Shown one piece after another: positions 45,595 to 54,509 of a stretch of 64,000 nt of DNA. The translations under genes and the position numbers were made by a program. Where the stretch lies: positions 189,849 to 253,848 of the forward strand of contig JBFLZR010000001.1 in the NCBI GenBank assembly GCA_040756055.1, in the 5' to 3' direction. The number at the start of each line of letters is the position of its first letter. The stretch's first letter is position 1. This DNA comes from Candidatus Zixiibacteriota bacterium. Lineage in GTDB: Bacteria > Zixibacteria > MSB-5A5 > GN15 > FEB-12. The notes beneath the pieces are model-generated. The model saw nothing but the letters and a program-made list of their open reading frames with translations, did no database searches and was not told where the DNA came from.

Positions 45595-45635
45595 CAAAAA
45601 AAAGCCCCGCACCGGGGGAGGGGAACGGTACGGGG
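45595..45635 (-). terminator. Second minus-oriented terminator-like hairpin, downstream of asnS
   Basis: Arms CCCCGCACCG (45605-45614) and CGGTACGGGG (45626-45635) pair with one C-A mismatch. An A8 run (45596-45603) precedes the stem, so the T-tract is on the minus strand. It lies about 30 bases after the asnS stop and could slow plus-strand polymerase only weakly. Confidence 0.45.
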
Positions 45636-45889
45636 TGATCAAGACGTCACTGTTGTCAGATCATGTGCTCGTTGATCCGGACGCCTTGTCTTTACATTTA
45701 TTTCATAAAACAATAACCTGCGTCTTCTGTTTCCAAGTAAACCGAAATTAGTGAAAATTTGCACAGAAATCAAGACAAAATTAAACCTAAAAGTGGATTT
45801 TAAGGTTGTTTTTGTAATGTAATCGCTTGTGGCCGTGAGACAAAAACCAAGAGCGAATTATTTGACTGCATTATTGAATCATTTTTCAG

Positions 45890-45895
45890 TATAAT
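45890..45895 (+). promoter_or_regulatory. -10 element at the sigma gene start
   Basis: A perfect TATAAT (45890-45895) lies eight bases before ATG 45904. No TTGACA-like -35 is at 15-19 bases; TTGACT at 45862 is 22 bases away. Transcription from it would begin at or beside the ATG, giving a nearly leaderless message, and no ribosome binding site is present. The rest of 45636-45889 shows no gene. Confidence 0.4.
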
Positions 45896-45903
45896 CCAGT
45901 CAC

Positions 45904-46497
45904 ATGAGTGAAAAAGAATTAGTTGCGAAGGCTCAGGCGGGCGATTTTCAAGCGTTCGAAGCTCTGATTAACGCCAACAAGGGGAAAATATATGCCCTGG
46001 CCCTCAAGATGACAGCGAACCCGCAGGATGCGGAGGATATAGTACAGGAAACGCTGATAAAAGCAATTGACAATATAGAGCAGTTTCGAGGCGAGTCTTC
46101 ATTCGGCACCTGGCTTTACTCAATCGCGCTCAACCAGTCGCGGGCGCATCTGGCAAAGCAAAAGCAAACGGACCTCAAGCCGATTGAAGATTACCTGCCG
46201 ACCCGTTCCGCCGATGAAATGCACAACCATGGCGGTCACAAGCTTTTTGACTGGAGAGACCCGCATAAAGTTTTGGAAGATGATGAACTTAGAAAGATGA
46301 TAGACGAAGCAATAGCCGCTCTTCCGGTTCAATATCGGGAAGCATTCTTGCTCAGATACTATGAAGAGTTGTCGATCAAAGAGATTGCGAAAATCATAAA
46401 TGAATCGGTGGCTTCGACAAAATCAAGAGTCCTTCGGGCGCGACTTGCCGTCCGCGACCAGTTATCCCGGACTCTGGAGGCACGCTATGGGACGTAA
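45904..46497 (+). CDS. ECF-type RNA polymerase sigma factor
   Basis: This 197-residue protein has region 2 (ALINANKGKIYALALKMTANPQDAEDIVQETLIKAI, with the D-A-E-D core-binding motif) and region 4 (ALPVQYREAFLLRYYEELSIKEIAKIINESVASTKSRVLRAR, helix-turn-helix). It is of normal ECF length. The following gene, overlapping by 11 bases, encodes a zinc-finger anti-sigma factor, so this is a sigma/anti-sigma pair. The exporter operon starting at 46970 is a natural target, but no shared promoter motif was identified. Confidence 0.93.
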   Translation: MSEKELVAKAQAGDFQAFEALINANKGKIYALALKMTANPQDAEDIVQETLIKAIDNIEQFRGESSFGTWLYSIALNQSRAHLAKQKQTDLKPIEDYLPTRSADEMHNHGGHKLFDWRDPHKVLEDDELRKMIDEAIAALPVQYREAFLLRYYEELSIKEIAKIINESVASTKSRVLRARLAVRDQLSRTLEARYGT

Positions 46498-46735
46498 ATG
46501 TCTGGACTACATAAAAGAGTTGAATGATTACATCGATGGCGACCTGGATCCTGCGCTCTGCGAAGAGATCGAGAAACATATCGGTCACTGCGAGAATTGC
46601 CGGATCATGGTAGATACCATGAAGCAATCGGTCAAGCTTTGCCGCGAGGGCCGTCCGGTAGAATTGCCAAAGTCGCTGGAGAGTAAGCTCAACAACCTTC
46701 TCAAAGATCGCTGGCAGATAAAGTTCGGGAAGTAG
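46487..46735 (+). CDS. Zinc-finger anti-sigma factor (zf-HC2)
   Basis: The start is ATG 46487, with GGAGG at 46476-46480; a longer frame opening at 46400 lies inside the sigma gene and is not credible. The 82-residue product contains H-x3-C-x2-C (HIGHCENC) preceded by a helical DLDPALCEEIEK region, the zinc-binding anti-sigma domain. No membrane segment is visible, so this is a soluble ZAS protein that would respond inside the cytoplasm, possibly to oxidative or thiol stress. It overlaps and is coupled to the sigma gene. Confidence 0.88.
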   Translation: MGRKCLDYIKELNDYIDGDLDPALCEEIEKHIGHCENCRIMVDTMKQSVKLCREGRPVELPKSLESKLNNLLKDRWQIKFGK

Positions 46736-46969
46736 GCTTTAACGGTTACTTCGGCCGCACTATTAATAACAACGCCTGTGTTTATCCATAATCTCTATTA
46801 AATTATATTTCCCGCCCGCCTGAAACCAAATCTCTTCCTGCTGCTATACAACAGCTTAGGCGGCCAAGAGGGCGCGTAGAGGAATTTCCGCTATTTTTCT
46901 GAATCATTTGGCACCCAGGCCTATCTAAAAGGCTAAAGGCAGAAAAATTCCCTGAAAGGAAAAGAGCAG

Positions 46970-49318
46970 ATGAGGCAGAAGATTACTGATTTTTCGATTA
47001 AACGTCCCTGGACTGTAATAGGCATAGCGGTCGTCATTACTGCTTTCTTTGCCACGCAATTTCCCAACATGAAGATTGACACCGATCCCCAGAACATGCT
47101 TGAGGCGGATGAACCCACCCGCCTGTTCCACCAGATGACCAAAGAAGATTTCAGTCTTCACGACTTTATAGCCGTTGGCGTGGTCAAGGAAACCGGCGCT
47201 TTCACGCCCGACATGCTCAACCGCGTCTACGATATCACCTACGAGATAGAGCAGCTCGACGGCGTCATCGTTGATGACATCATGGCCATCTCGACAGTCG
47301 ACGATATCAAACAGGGCGCCGGTGGCTCATTAATAATAGAACCGCTTATGTCCGACAAAATCGAAACCGAAGATCAGGCTCAATATATTCTTCAGCGCAT
47401 CAAAGACAGCCCCATTCTCAAAGGGAAATTGGCCTCCGATGACGGTAAGGCGATAGCCTTGTTCATCCCATTGGAATCCAAGGATGTTTCCCATCAGGTG
47501 GCCGGGCAGATCCGCGAGATCACCGACCGGCTGGGCGGCGACGCTACCTATCATATCGCCGGACTGCCGCTGGCTGAAGATTCATTCGGCTCGGAGATGT
47601 TCGTCCAGATGGCTTATTCGGCCCCGGCGGCGCTCCTGATTATCTTCCTGTTGCTTCTGATGTTCTTCCGTCAGGTGAAAATCATCCTGGCTCCGATGGT
47701 GGTAGCCCTGATGTCGGTGGTCTGGGCGATGGGTCTTTTGATTCTCACCGGAAACACCGTGCATATTATGTCGTCGATGATACCGATATTTTTGATTCCC
47801 ATATCGGTGCTGAACTCGATTCACATCATATCCGAATTTCACGACCATTACAAACGCTACAAACACAAAGATGCCACAATACGCCATTCCATTAACGAAC
47901 TGTTTGTGCCCATGCTCTTTACCTCTCTGACTACAGTGGCCGGCTTCATCTCGCTAGCTCTCACTCCGATTCCGCCGGTCCGCGTATTTGGCATCTTTGT
48001 GGCGTTTGGTATCGTGGTCGCCTGGTTTTTGTCACTGACAATCAACCCCGCTATCGGCATGCTGATATCGACCAAAGCTCTGCGCAATTTCGGCCAGGCC
48101 GATGACGCGCACGGTATTCTGTCAAGAGTCATGCACGCTTTCCGCAATCTCGCCCGTCGCCGCGCCAAGACGATAATCGCTGTTTCCGGAGCGGTTGCCG
48201 TTATTGCCGCGGTGGGTCTGTCACTCATCGAGGTCAACGACAACCCGGTCAAGTGGTTCAAAACATCGCACCCGATTCGTCAGGCCGACATGGTCATGAA
48301 TAACCATCTGGCCGGAACCTACATGAACTATCTTGTCTTTGAAGGCGAAGACGATGACGCCATGAAGCGCCCTGATGTGCTCAATTATATGCAGTCGCTT
48401 CAGCGCGACCTCGAGAAAGACCCTATCGTCGGCGGCACCACCGGTCTGACCGACATTGTCAAGAAGGTGCGTTACGAGCTGTTCAGCGCCGACTCATCCA
48501 AAGCGGCCATTCCCGACAGTCAGACCGAGGTCGCCCAGATGTTGTTTTTGTTCGAGATGTCGGGCGGCGACCCGGACGATCTATTCAAATTCGTCACCAA
48601 CGACTATCTGAAGTCCAACCTCTGGGTGCAGTTGCGAAACGGTGACAACCAGTCCGTGCAGCGCGTCGTTGACAGGGCAGACAATTTTATGGCGGCCAAC
48701 CCGATCCCCGAAGGAGTACAGGTACACTGGGCGGGCCTGCCTTACATAAATATCGAGTGGCAGAAACAGATGGTAACCGGCATGAGGTCATCTCTGCTCA
48801 GTTCCTATGTCGTCGTGTTTTTCATGATGATATTTCTGTTCCGTTCGCTCAGATGGGGCATCATCTCCATGCTCCCCTTAAGCATTACTATCATGGCTAT
48901 CTACGCCTTCATTGGCTACATAGGCAAACCGTACGACATGCCGGTGGCAGTGCTTTCATCGTTAACGCTGGGACTTTCTATCGACTTCGCCATTCACTTC
49001 ATCCAGCGTATAAGGATGATTTACGCCCGCACCCGCAGCTTCAACGACGCCTACCACGAGATATTCGAGGGGGCGGGACGCGCCATCAGCAGAAACGTAA
49101 TGGTAATCGCCATTGGTTTCATACCCATGATGTTCTCGACATTGGTTCCATACATCACCGTAGGTTCGTTCTTCCTTGCGATCATGGTGGTTTCCGGGCT
49201 GGTGACGATGCTGTTGCTGCCGGCTTTGTCGGTTACTATGAAAAAGTCGCTGTTCCCGGCCCTGGAGAAAGAAGCAAACCATGAGCCGCAGGCTTCTTCG
49301 AGCCGGGCCGCGGTTTAA
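46970..49318 (+). CDS. RND/MMPL-type exporter permease
   Basis: This 782-residue protein has AAAGGAAAAG before its ATG. It has two repeats of the RND plan: TM1 (TVIGIAVVITAFFA), a periplasmic domain, then a sterol-sensing-like bundle (SAPAALLIIFLLLLMFF, ILISVLNSIHIISEFHDHY-like) and the same again from about residue 400, ending with TVGSFFLAIMVVSGLVTMLLLPALS. HpnN/MMPL-type permeases of this size move lipids or hydrophobic molecules to the outer membrane. The next two genes encode a LolA-like carrier and an outer-membrane barrel, together a complete envelope route. The cargo is not known. Confidence 0.85.
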   Translation: MRQKITDFSIKRPWTVIGIAVVITAFFATQFPNMKIDTDPQNMLEADEPTRLFHQMTKEDFSLHDFIAVGVVKETGAFTPDMLNRVYDITYEIEQLDGVIVDDIMAISTVDDIKQGAGGSLIIEPLMSDKIETEDQAQYILQRIKDSPILKGKLASDDGKAIALFIPLESKDVSHQVAGQIREITDRLGGDATYHIAGLPLAEDSFGSEMFVQMAYSAPAALLIIFLLLLMFFRQVKIILAPMVVALMSVVWAMGLLILTGNTVHIMSSMIPIFLIPISVLNSIHIISEFHDHYKRYKHKDATIRHSINELFVPMLFTSLTTVAGFISLALTPIPPVRVFGIFVAFGIVVAWFLSLTINPAIGMLISTKALRNFGQADDAHGILSRVMHAFRNLARRRAKTIIAVSGAVAVIAAVGLSLIEVNDNPVKWFKTSHPIRQADMVMNNHLAGTYMNYLVFEGEDDDAMKRPDVLNYMQSLQRDLEKDPIVGGTTGLTDIVKKVRYELFSADSSKAAIPDSQTEVAQMLFLFEMSGGDPDDLFKFVTNDYLKSNLWVQLRNGDNQSVQRVVDRADNFMAANPIPEGVQVHWAGLPYINIEWQKQMVTGMRSSLLSSYVVVFFMMIFLFRSLRWGIISMLPLSITIMAIYAFIGYIGKPYDMPVAVLSSLTLGLSIDFAIHFIQRIRMIYARTRSFNDAYHEIFEGAGRAISRNVMVIAIGFIPMMFSTLVPYITVGSFFLAIMVVSGLVTMLLLPALSVTMKKSLFPALEKEANHEPQASSSRAAV

Positions 49319-49366
49319 AACGAAAAATGAGTAGAAAAGAAAATAGAAAGAGAAAGGACAAGTGAA

Positions 49367-50167
49367 ATGAGAAAGGCGAGCATTTATCTGGTACTGGCGC
49401 TGATGGCGGTTGTGGCCTCAAGCGCATCCGCTTCCGAACAGGACGCGAACGAAATAATGAAAAAATCGCACCTGGCGTATTACTACGCCGGTGACGACGG
49501 CATGGCCGATGTCACCATGACCCTTATCGACAAGAAGGGCAAAGAGCGCAACCGCGAGTTCGCCATGCTGCGTCTGGATCTGGAAGAGGGCGGCAATCAG
49601 GATTATTACACCTATTTCCGCAAACCGTCCGATGTGTCCCGGCTGACCTTCATGGTCCACAAAACCGCCGGAGGCAACGACCAGCGCTGGATTTATGTAC
49701 CGGCGGTAGACCTGGTCAAGCCGATTTCCGCGGACGACAAAAACTCCAGCTTCGTCGGCTCGGACTTCTCCTATGAAGACGTCTCCGGCCGTCACTGGAA
49801 CGAGGACAAACACACTTTTGTCAGAGAAGACCAGCTCGACGGCAAATCGGTGTTTGTCATTGAGTCGGCGCCCAAAGTCGAGTACCAGGGATTCGCCAAA
49901 AAGGTCTCCTACATCGACCAGTCCAACTACCTTCCCCTGAAGGAAGAGTACTACGACAACAAGGGTGAGCTGGCACGCGTATTCACCGCCGAGAAGATCG
50001 ACACCATAAGCGGCATCCCCACCGTCACCATCCGTTCGATGGAGAACGTGAAAAAGGGAAGCAAGACCATCGTCGATTTCTCCAAGATCAGCTATAACGT
50101 CGGTATCACCGATGACGTCTTCACCGAGCGCTACCTGAAAACGCCGCCGCGTGAGTACGTGAAGTAA
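49367..50167 (+). CDS. Outer-membrane lipoprotein-sorting (LolA-like) periplasmic protein
   Basis: This 266-residue protein has a signal peptide (LVLALMAVVASSASA). The rest matches the LolA-like family commonly found behind MMPL-type permeases: EIMKKSHLAYYYAGDDGMADVTMTL, YTYFRKPSDVSRLTFMV, DQRWIYVPAVDLVKPIS, SFVGSDFSYEDVSGR, and a half-barrel fold rich in charged strands. It should shuttle a hydrophobic molecule through the periplasm. It lies 48 bp after the permease and 18 bp before the barrel gene. Confidence 0.85.
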   Translation: MRKASIYLVLALMAVVASSASASEQDANEIMKKSHLAYYYAGDDGMADVTMTLIDKKGKERNREFAMLRLDLEEGGNQDYYTYFRKPSDVSRLTFMVHKTAGGNDQRWIYVPAVDLVKPISADDKNSSFVGSDFSYEDVSGRHWNEDKHTFVREDQLDGKSVFVIESAPKVEYQGFAKKVSYIDQSNYLPLKEEYYDNKGELARVFTAEKIDTISGIPTVTIRSMENVKKGSKTIVDFSKISYNVGITDDVFTERYLKTPPREYVK

Positions 50168-50185
50168 GAGAGCGAAGGTGAGAGT

Positions 50186-51442
50186 ATGAAGAAGATAGCA
50201 CTTCTGTCGATTGGACTGCTGCTGACAGCAGCGGTCCCTTCGCAGTCCGAAGTAAATATCGACGGCTTCCTGCAGGGATTGTATGGCGGCCGGCTCGATG
50301 AAACCAACCCGACCTCGACCGAGCAGACAGCTTCCGAGACACGATTCCAGCTACGGGCCGAGCACTACGGCGATAAAGCCGAGTTCTTCGGCCGGGTGGA
50401 TTTTGTCTGGGACGGCGCCGATAGTGTCGACTACAAGTGGGAGCTGCGTGAAGGATTCTTGAAATTCCGCGTCGGCTCCGGCTTCGACTTCAAGGTCGGA
50501 CGGCAGGTGCTGACCTGGGGAACCGGTGACCTGATATTCATCAATGATGTTTTCGCGAAGGATTACCGGTCGTTCTTTATCGGACGCGACGACCAGTATC
50601 TCAAGGCTCCGCAGAACGCCCTGCGCGCCGAATATTATCACAACATCGGGTCGTTCTCCCTGATATGGACACCCCGGTTCGAAGCCAACCGACTCCCGAC
50701 CGGACGTCGCCTGAGCTATTACAACCCGATGGTGCCCGGCATTGTGGGAACCGGTATAGACGACATGTATTATTTTGACCCGCCACTGCCGGAATCCAAA
50801 TTCGAAAACGGCGAAGTAGCCACCCGCTTCCAGCGACAGATCGGCAATTTCAACTCCGCTCTGTATTTCTACAAAGGATTCTATAAGAATCCGGTCGGGA
50901 TGGATCTGGTCAACATGACCGCCTACTACCCGAAACTCAATGTCTACGGCGCTTCGATTCGCGGCGCCATCTGGGGCGGTGTACTTTGGTTGGAGGGAGG
51001 ATACTTTGATTCGCGTGAAGACCAGTGCGGAGAAAAACCTAATATCCCCAACTCTTCAGTCACTGGAATGATAGGTTTCGAGCGCCAGGTCGCTACCAAT
51101 CTCACTATCAATGGACAGTGGCAAGCCGACTACATGCTCGACTACGACTACTTCGCCGCGCAACAAATGCCCGGAGTGTTTGTTCGCGACGAAGTCCGTC
51201 ACCTGCTTACCAGCCGCGTTACCAAGAAGTTGAAAATGGAGACTGTTACCCTTTCCGGCTTCGTATTCTATTCCCCCAGCGATGAAGACATGTACCTTCG
51301 TCTGTCAACCGAGTACAAGTATACCGATGAGGTTACTCTTATGGCCGGTGCCAACATATTCGACGGCAAACATGAGAATACCGACTTCGGTCAGTTCGCA
51401 AAAAACGATAACGTGTACATAAAACTAACTTATGGATTTTAA
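50186..51442 (+). CDS. DUF1302-like outer-membrane beta-barrel protein
   Basis: This 418-residue protein has signal peptide IALLSIGLLLTAAVPSQS. Strands follow in the pattern of DUF1302 or alginate-export-like barrels: TRFQLRAEHYGDKAEFFGRVDF, WELREGFLKFRVGSGFDFKVGRQVLTWG and FINDVFAKDYRSFF, with a C-terminal aromatic residue (YIKLTYGF). Such barrels are typical third members of RND plus LolA-like operons. It would be the outer-membrane endpoint of the export route. A hairpin with A/T flanks begins at the stop codon. Confidence 0.82.
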   Translation: MKKIALLSIGLLLTAAVPSQSEVNIDGFLQGLYGGRLDETNPTSTEQTASETRFQLRAEHYGDKAEFFGRVDFVWDGADSVDYKWELREGFLKFRVGSGFDFKVGRQVLTWGTGDLIFINDVFAKDYRSFFIGRDDQYLKAPQNALRAEYYHNIGSFSLIWTPRFEANRLPTGRRLSYYNPMVPGIVGTGIDDMYYFDPPLPESKFENGEVATRFQRQIGNFNSALYFYKGFYKNPVGMDLVNMTAYYPKLNVYGASIRGAIWGGVLWLEGGYFDSREDQCGEKPNIPNSSVTGMIGFERQVATNLTINGQWQADYMLDYDYFAAQQMPGVFVRDEVRHLLTSRVTKKLKMETVTLSGFVFYSPSDEDMYLRLSTEYKYTDEVTLMAGANIFDGKHENTDFGQFAKNDNVYIKLTYGF

Positions 51443-51464
51443 AAGGGGGCTTAACGCCCCTTTT
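51441..51464 (+). terminator. Terminator after the exporter operon
   Basis: Arms AAAAGGGG (51441-51448) and CCCCTTTT (51457-51464), loop of eight. The stem starts inside the stop codon of the DUF1302-like gene. It may be partly read through, since DUF2892 follows within 25 bases. Confidence 0.7.
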
Positions 51465-51487
51465 GGCCTCAGATAAGGAGCTCTGAA

Positions 51488-51685
51488 ATGAGTTTGGAGA
51501 ATTCAATCAGACTTCTGGCGGGCGCTTTGATAATGGGCTCGCTGGTTCTGTATTATTATGTTTCCCCCTACTGGCTGTTTTTGACGGCTTTCGTGGGCCT
51601 GAATCTGTTTCAATCGTCTTTTACCGGCCTGTGCCCGGCCGAAAAGATCATAAAGAGAGTATTCTACACGAAAAAAGCCGCCTGA
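51488..51685 (+). CDS. DUF2892-type small inner-membrane protein (YgaP-like)
   Basis: This 65-residue protein has AAGGAG before its ATG. It has two membrane helices (LAGALIMGSLVLYYY, WLFLTAFVGLNLFQSSF) and the family-typical FTGLCPAEKIIKRV (Cys in G-x-C-P) on the cytoplasmic side. Homologous domains are fused to rhodanese in YgaP. Its role is unclear. Its stop codon is part of the following terminator loop. Confidence 0.85.
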   Translation: MSLENSIRLLAGALIMGSLVLYYYVSPYWLFLTAFVGLNLFQSSFTGLCPAEKIIKRVFYTKKAA

Positions 51686-51697
51686 GGCGGCTTTTTT
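51671..51697 (+). terminator. Terminator containing the stop codon of the DUF2892 gene
   Basis: A6, then arms GCCGCC (51677-51682) and GGCGGC (51686-51691) and T6. The 3-base loop is exactly the TGA stop codon (51683-51685), so translation ends within the hairpin. Confidence 0.9.
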
Positions 51698-51819
51698 CGT
51701 GTCCTGCGCCGCCCCAAAAAACTCTATACTTTGGCCAAAAATAGTGTATAATTTAATACTGTGTATAAAGTTAACATTGGGTTAAAATTATGCGGGATTT
51801 GTGTCGATATAGACTAAGT

Positions 51820-52653
51820 ATGAAGGCTAATCTCCATCTTACAATCAAATCGCCGGGTATCTGCCTGATCCTCTTTGCTCTTGCCCTGATAAATGGCTGC
51901 GATAGCTCCGGGTCAGTCCGTACTTTGCCGCCAACCGAGACCTATCGTGTTGATGCGGTGCTGGTCAACGACCTGAACGCTGACCCCATTGCGGGTGATA
52001 CCTCCCGTGTAGCCGTGCTGACCAAACGCAACGATTCATTATTTTTCACCGCCACGGTTACGTTCGGTAATGATACTCTGCGGATCAGGGAAAACACGTT
52101 TGCTTTCGACTCCGTCTATTCTTTCGACTTCGGACCCTCTTCGCTCGTGGAAACCGGCGCCTACACCCTGGGTATGGTGGATTCATCACGCTTCGGCGAC
52201 ACCCTTATAGTCTTTATACCGGATACTTTCAGCGTCGACGCTTACACGCCCGACTCGCTTATACCCAACACCAACGGGCAGGAGATGCAGTTGAGCTGGA
52301 CTGCCTCGGCCAATTCCGATGGGTACATAATTGCCGTTGTTCTGGAAGACTCGGCATATACCGGTTATGGATACTCGCAGTACGTTACGTCACAGACTAC
52401 ATCGGCCACTATACCTCCGGACGCCTTCCGTCTCCCACCCGACACCGCCGGCGTGGCGCAACTCGATACCGGATGGTACAACATCTACGTGTACGGCTTC
52501 AGTGGACGGCCCGACAGCCTTATGTCTTGGCCGATGCTGCCGGTAAGAATTCCGTCTACCCTTTCCGATAACGTTGACGAGGGCGTGCTAACCGGCCGCA
52601 TTGGCTCGGTGACCGTCACCAGGCGCGTTCGCACTCACGTTGTCAGCCAGTAA
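51820..52653 (+). CDS. Lipoprotein of unknown function
   Basis: I favour ATG 51820 over 51790, because the resulting N-terminus is a normal lipoprotein signal (ICLILFALALINGC, lipobox LING-Cys). The 277-residue product is rich in Ser, Thr, Asp and beta-strand-forming residues. The segment from PDSLIPNTNGQEMQLSWTASANSDGYIIAVVL resembles an FnIII-like or Ig-like domain. No catalytic motif is seen. It is a single gene with a terminator at 52686. A TATAAT at 51747-51752 is the only promoter element visible. Confidence 0.6.
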   Translation: MKANLHLTIKSPGICLILFALALINGCDSSGSVRTLPPTETYRVDAVLVNDLNADPIAGDTSRVAVLTKRNDSLFFTATVTFGNDTLRIRENTFAFDSVYSFDFGPSSLVETGAYTLGMVDSSRFGDTLIVFIPDTFSVDAYTPDSLIPNTNGQEMQLSWTASANSDGYIIAVVLEDSAYTGYGYSQYVTSQTTSATIPPDAFRLPPDTAGVAQLDTGWYNIYVYGFSGRPDSLMSWPMLPVRIPSTLSDNVDEGVLTGRIGSVTVTRRVRTHVVSQ

Positions 52654-52685
52654 ATTTCGCGACCATCAATATTCTGTTTTCGTGC

Positions 52686-52704
52686 GGGGCTCGGCCCCTT
52701 TTTT
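52686..52704 (+). terminator. Terminator after the lipoprotein gene
   Basis: Short perfect hairpin GGGGC (52686-52690), loop TCG, GCCCC (52694-52698), then T6 (52699-52704). It lies 36 bases before the murQ start. Confidence 0.85.
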
Positions 52705-52740
52705 ATTGCCCGCTTCTGTCCATTTGTCTAACTTTCCTCC

Positions 52741-53661
52741 ATGTCCGACTACGATGAGCTTATAAAAGCCCTGGGGCGGCTTCAAACCGAACAGGTCAAT
52801 CGCAACACAATCAACATCGACCGGTTGCCGGCGCTGGAGATTGTGCGGAAAATAAGTGACGAGGACAAGAAAGTTGCTTCAGCCGTTGAGAAGCGTTTAG
52901 CCGAAATCGCCGCGGCTGCCGAAATTTTCGCGCAGACAATCGCGGGCGCAGGACGCGTCTTTTATATCGGGGCCGGAACTTCCGGACGGCTCGGTGTTCT
53001 CGACGCTGCCGAATGCCCGCCAACCTTCGGGACCGACCCGAAACAGATAATCGGCGTCATCTCGGGTGGGTACGACACTCTCGTACTGTCTAAGGAAGGA
53101 GTCGAGGACAGCCGCGAGGCCGCCGTAGCGGACTTGAAAAGCCATAATTTCGCATCACGCGACTTCCTGATAGGATTGGCCGCTTCGCGCAGAACCCCGT
53201 ACACAGTAGCGGGACTGCAATATGCCAAAGCAGTTGGCGCGAAAACTGCTTTTATAGTGTGCAACACCACCAGCCAGTTATCCGATAGAGAGCCGACACC
53301 GGATATTCTCATCGAACTCGAGGTTGGCCCCGAGGTGATCACCGGATCGACAAGGATGAAATCCGGCACGGCCCAGAAAATGACGCTCAACATGATTTCA
53401 ACCACCGCTATGGTGCTGCTGGGGAAGACTTACGGCAACCTGATGGTTGACCTTCAGGCACGCTCGGAAAAACTGGCGGCGCGGTCACGCAAAATCCTGA
53501 TGGACCTGTTCGAGATTACGTCGGATCGCGCCGACCAGGTCCTGCGACAGGCTGATGGCTTGGTGAAAGTGGCGGTCGTCATGCTAAAATATGAATGTGA
53601 TGCCGCTTCGGCTCGCGACAAACTGAACCGAGCAAACGGATTCATATCGAAAATAGAATAA
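52741..53661 (+). CDS. murQ: N-acetylmuramic acid 6-phosphate etherase
   Basis: This 306-residue SIS-domain protein is of normal length for MurQ. Signature segments: GAGTSGRLGVLDAAECPPTFG, GGYDTLVLSKEGVEDS, VGPEVITGSTRMKSGTAQKM and VALQ-like VMLKYECDAASA. It cleaves MurNAc-6-phosphate to GlcNAc-6-phosphate and lactate in peptidoglycan recycling. The ATG has no ribosome binding site (a CCTCC precedes it) and the gene lies just behind a terminator, so how it is expressed is unclear. Confidence 0.95.
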   Translation: MSDYDELIKALGRLQTEQVNRNTINIDRLPALEIVRKISDEDKKVASAVEKRLAEIAAAAEIFAQTIAGAGRVFYIGAGTSGRLGVLDAAECPPTFGTDPKQIIGVISGGYDTLVLSKEGVEDSREAAVADLKSHNFASRDFLIGLAASRRTPYTVAGLQYAKAVGAKTAFIVCNTTSQLSDREPTPDILIELEVGPEVITGSTRMKSGTAQKMTLNMISTTAMVLLGKTYGNLMVDLQARSEKLAARSRKILMDLFEITSDRADQVLRQADGLVKVAVVMLKYECDAASARDKLNRANGFISKIE

Positions 53662-53685
53662 TCATCCTAAAGAAATGGGGGTCAA

Positions 53686-54243
53686 ATGAGTACAGCCAAC
53701 ATTACCAGAATGATTATAGCCACGCTGATGGTGTTTCTGCTGACTGCGGCGGGAGCGCTGTGGGCCGACGCTGAGTCAGAGCAAACCACCAGCGCACCGG
53801 CGCCCGGGCAGGTAGATTCCATCAAAGACAGCGTCTTCAGCGATATCAACGCCGAGTATCTGACTATAAAGCCGATCTTTGAGAAAAGTTGTTTCGACTG
53901 CCACAGCCAGAATACAGAATATCCCTGGTACCACAGTCTACCTCTCATAGGTGGTATGATGGATGATCACATTAAAGAGGGACGAGAACATCTTGACCTC
54001 AGCAATGATTTTCCGTTCACGGGTAAAGAGAGTCTGCCGGAACTTCTCGATGACATCAAAAAGGAAATCGCCGAAGAAAAAATGCCACTCTGGAGTTATC
54101 GGCTGATGCACTGGGGAACGCTTATTGAAGGTGCACAGCAGGATTCAGTGTTCAGTTGGATCGAGCGGGCCAAAGCCGCGATCAGTCCGTTTTTTGGCGA
54201 TGAAAAAGCGGCGGAGACCTCTGAATCAAAGCAAGAACATTAG
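53686..54243 (+). CDS. Haem-binding domain protein (single CxxCH)
   Basis: This 185-residue protein has signal peptide IIATLMVFLLTAAGALWADA. The haem_bd-type domain follows: IFEKSCFDCHSQ (C-x2-C-H haem attachment), YPWYHSLPLIGGMMDDHIKEGREHLDLS, and WSYRLMHWGTLI, where the second segment typically supplies the other axial ligand region. It would be a periplasmic c-type haem protein. The partner is not evident. The last 20 residues are a Glu/Lys/Ser-rich tail. Confidence 0.88.
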   Translation: MSTANITRMIIATLMVFLLTAAGALWADAESEQTTSAPAPGQVDSIKDSVFSDINAEYLTIKPIFEKSCFDCHSQNTEYPWYHSLPLIGGMMDDHIKEGREHLDLSNDFPFTGKESLPELLDDIKKEIAEEKMPLWSYRLMHWGTLIEGAQQDSVFSWIERAKAAISPFFGDEKAAETSESKQEH

Positions 54244-54509
54244 GTCGGTCGCATTGTAGTTTTCGCATTCGACCGAAGGCTCAACTGGTATGAAGCGCAC
54301 CTGTTGCGACGGAATTTTCGTACCCCGGCGTTCAAACTCGTTCAAATGTACCGACAGGTACAATCACACCTGACTTTATCCTCTTTGCTAATATCACATA
54401 AGATATTGTTTATCCATAACTTAAGTTCTCCCGCTCAAAAACGGCACAGAAATTGTTGTGTTAAGGGCAGGCGGCAAAAACCTTAACCTTAATCAACGGA
54501 CTTTCTGAA

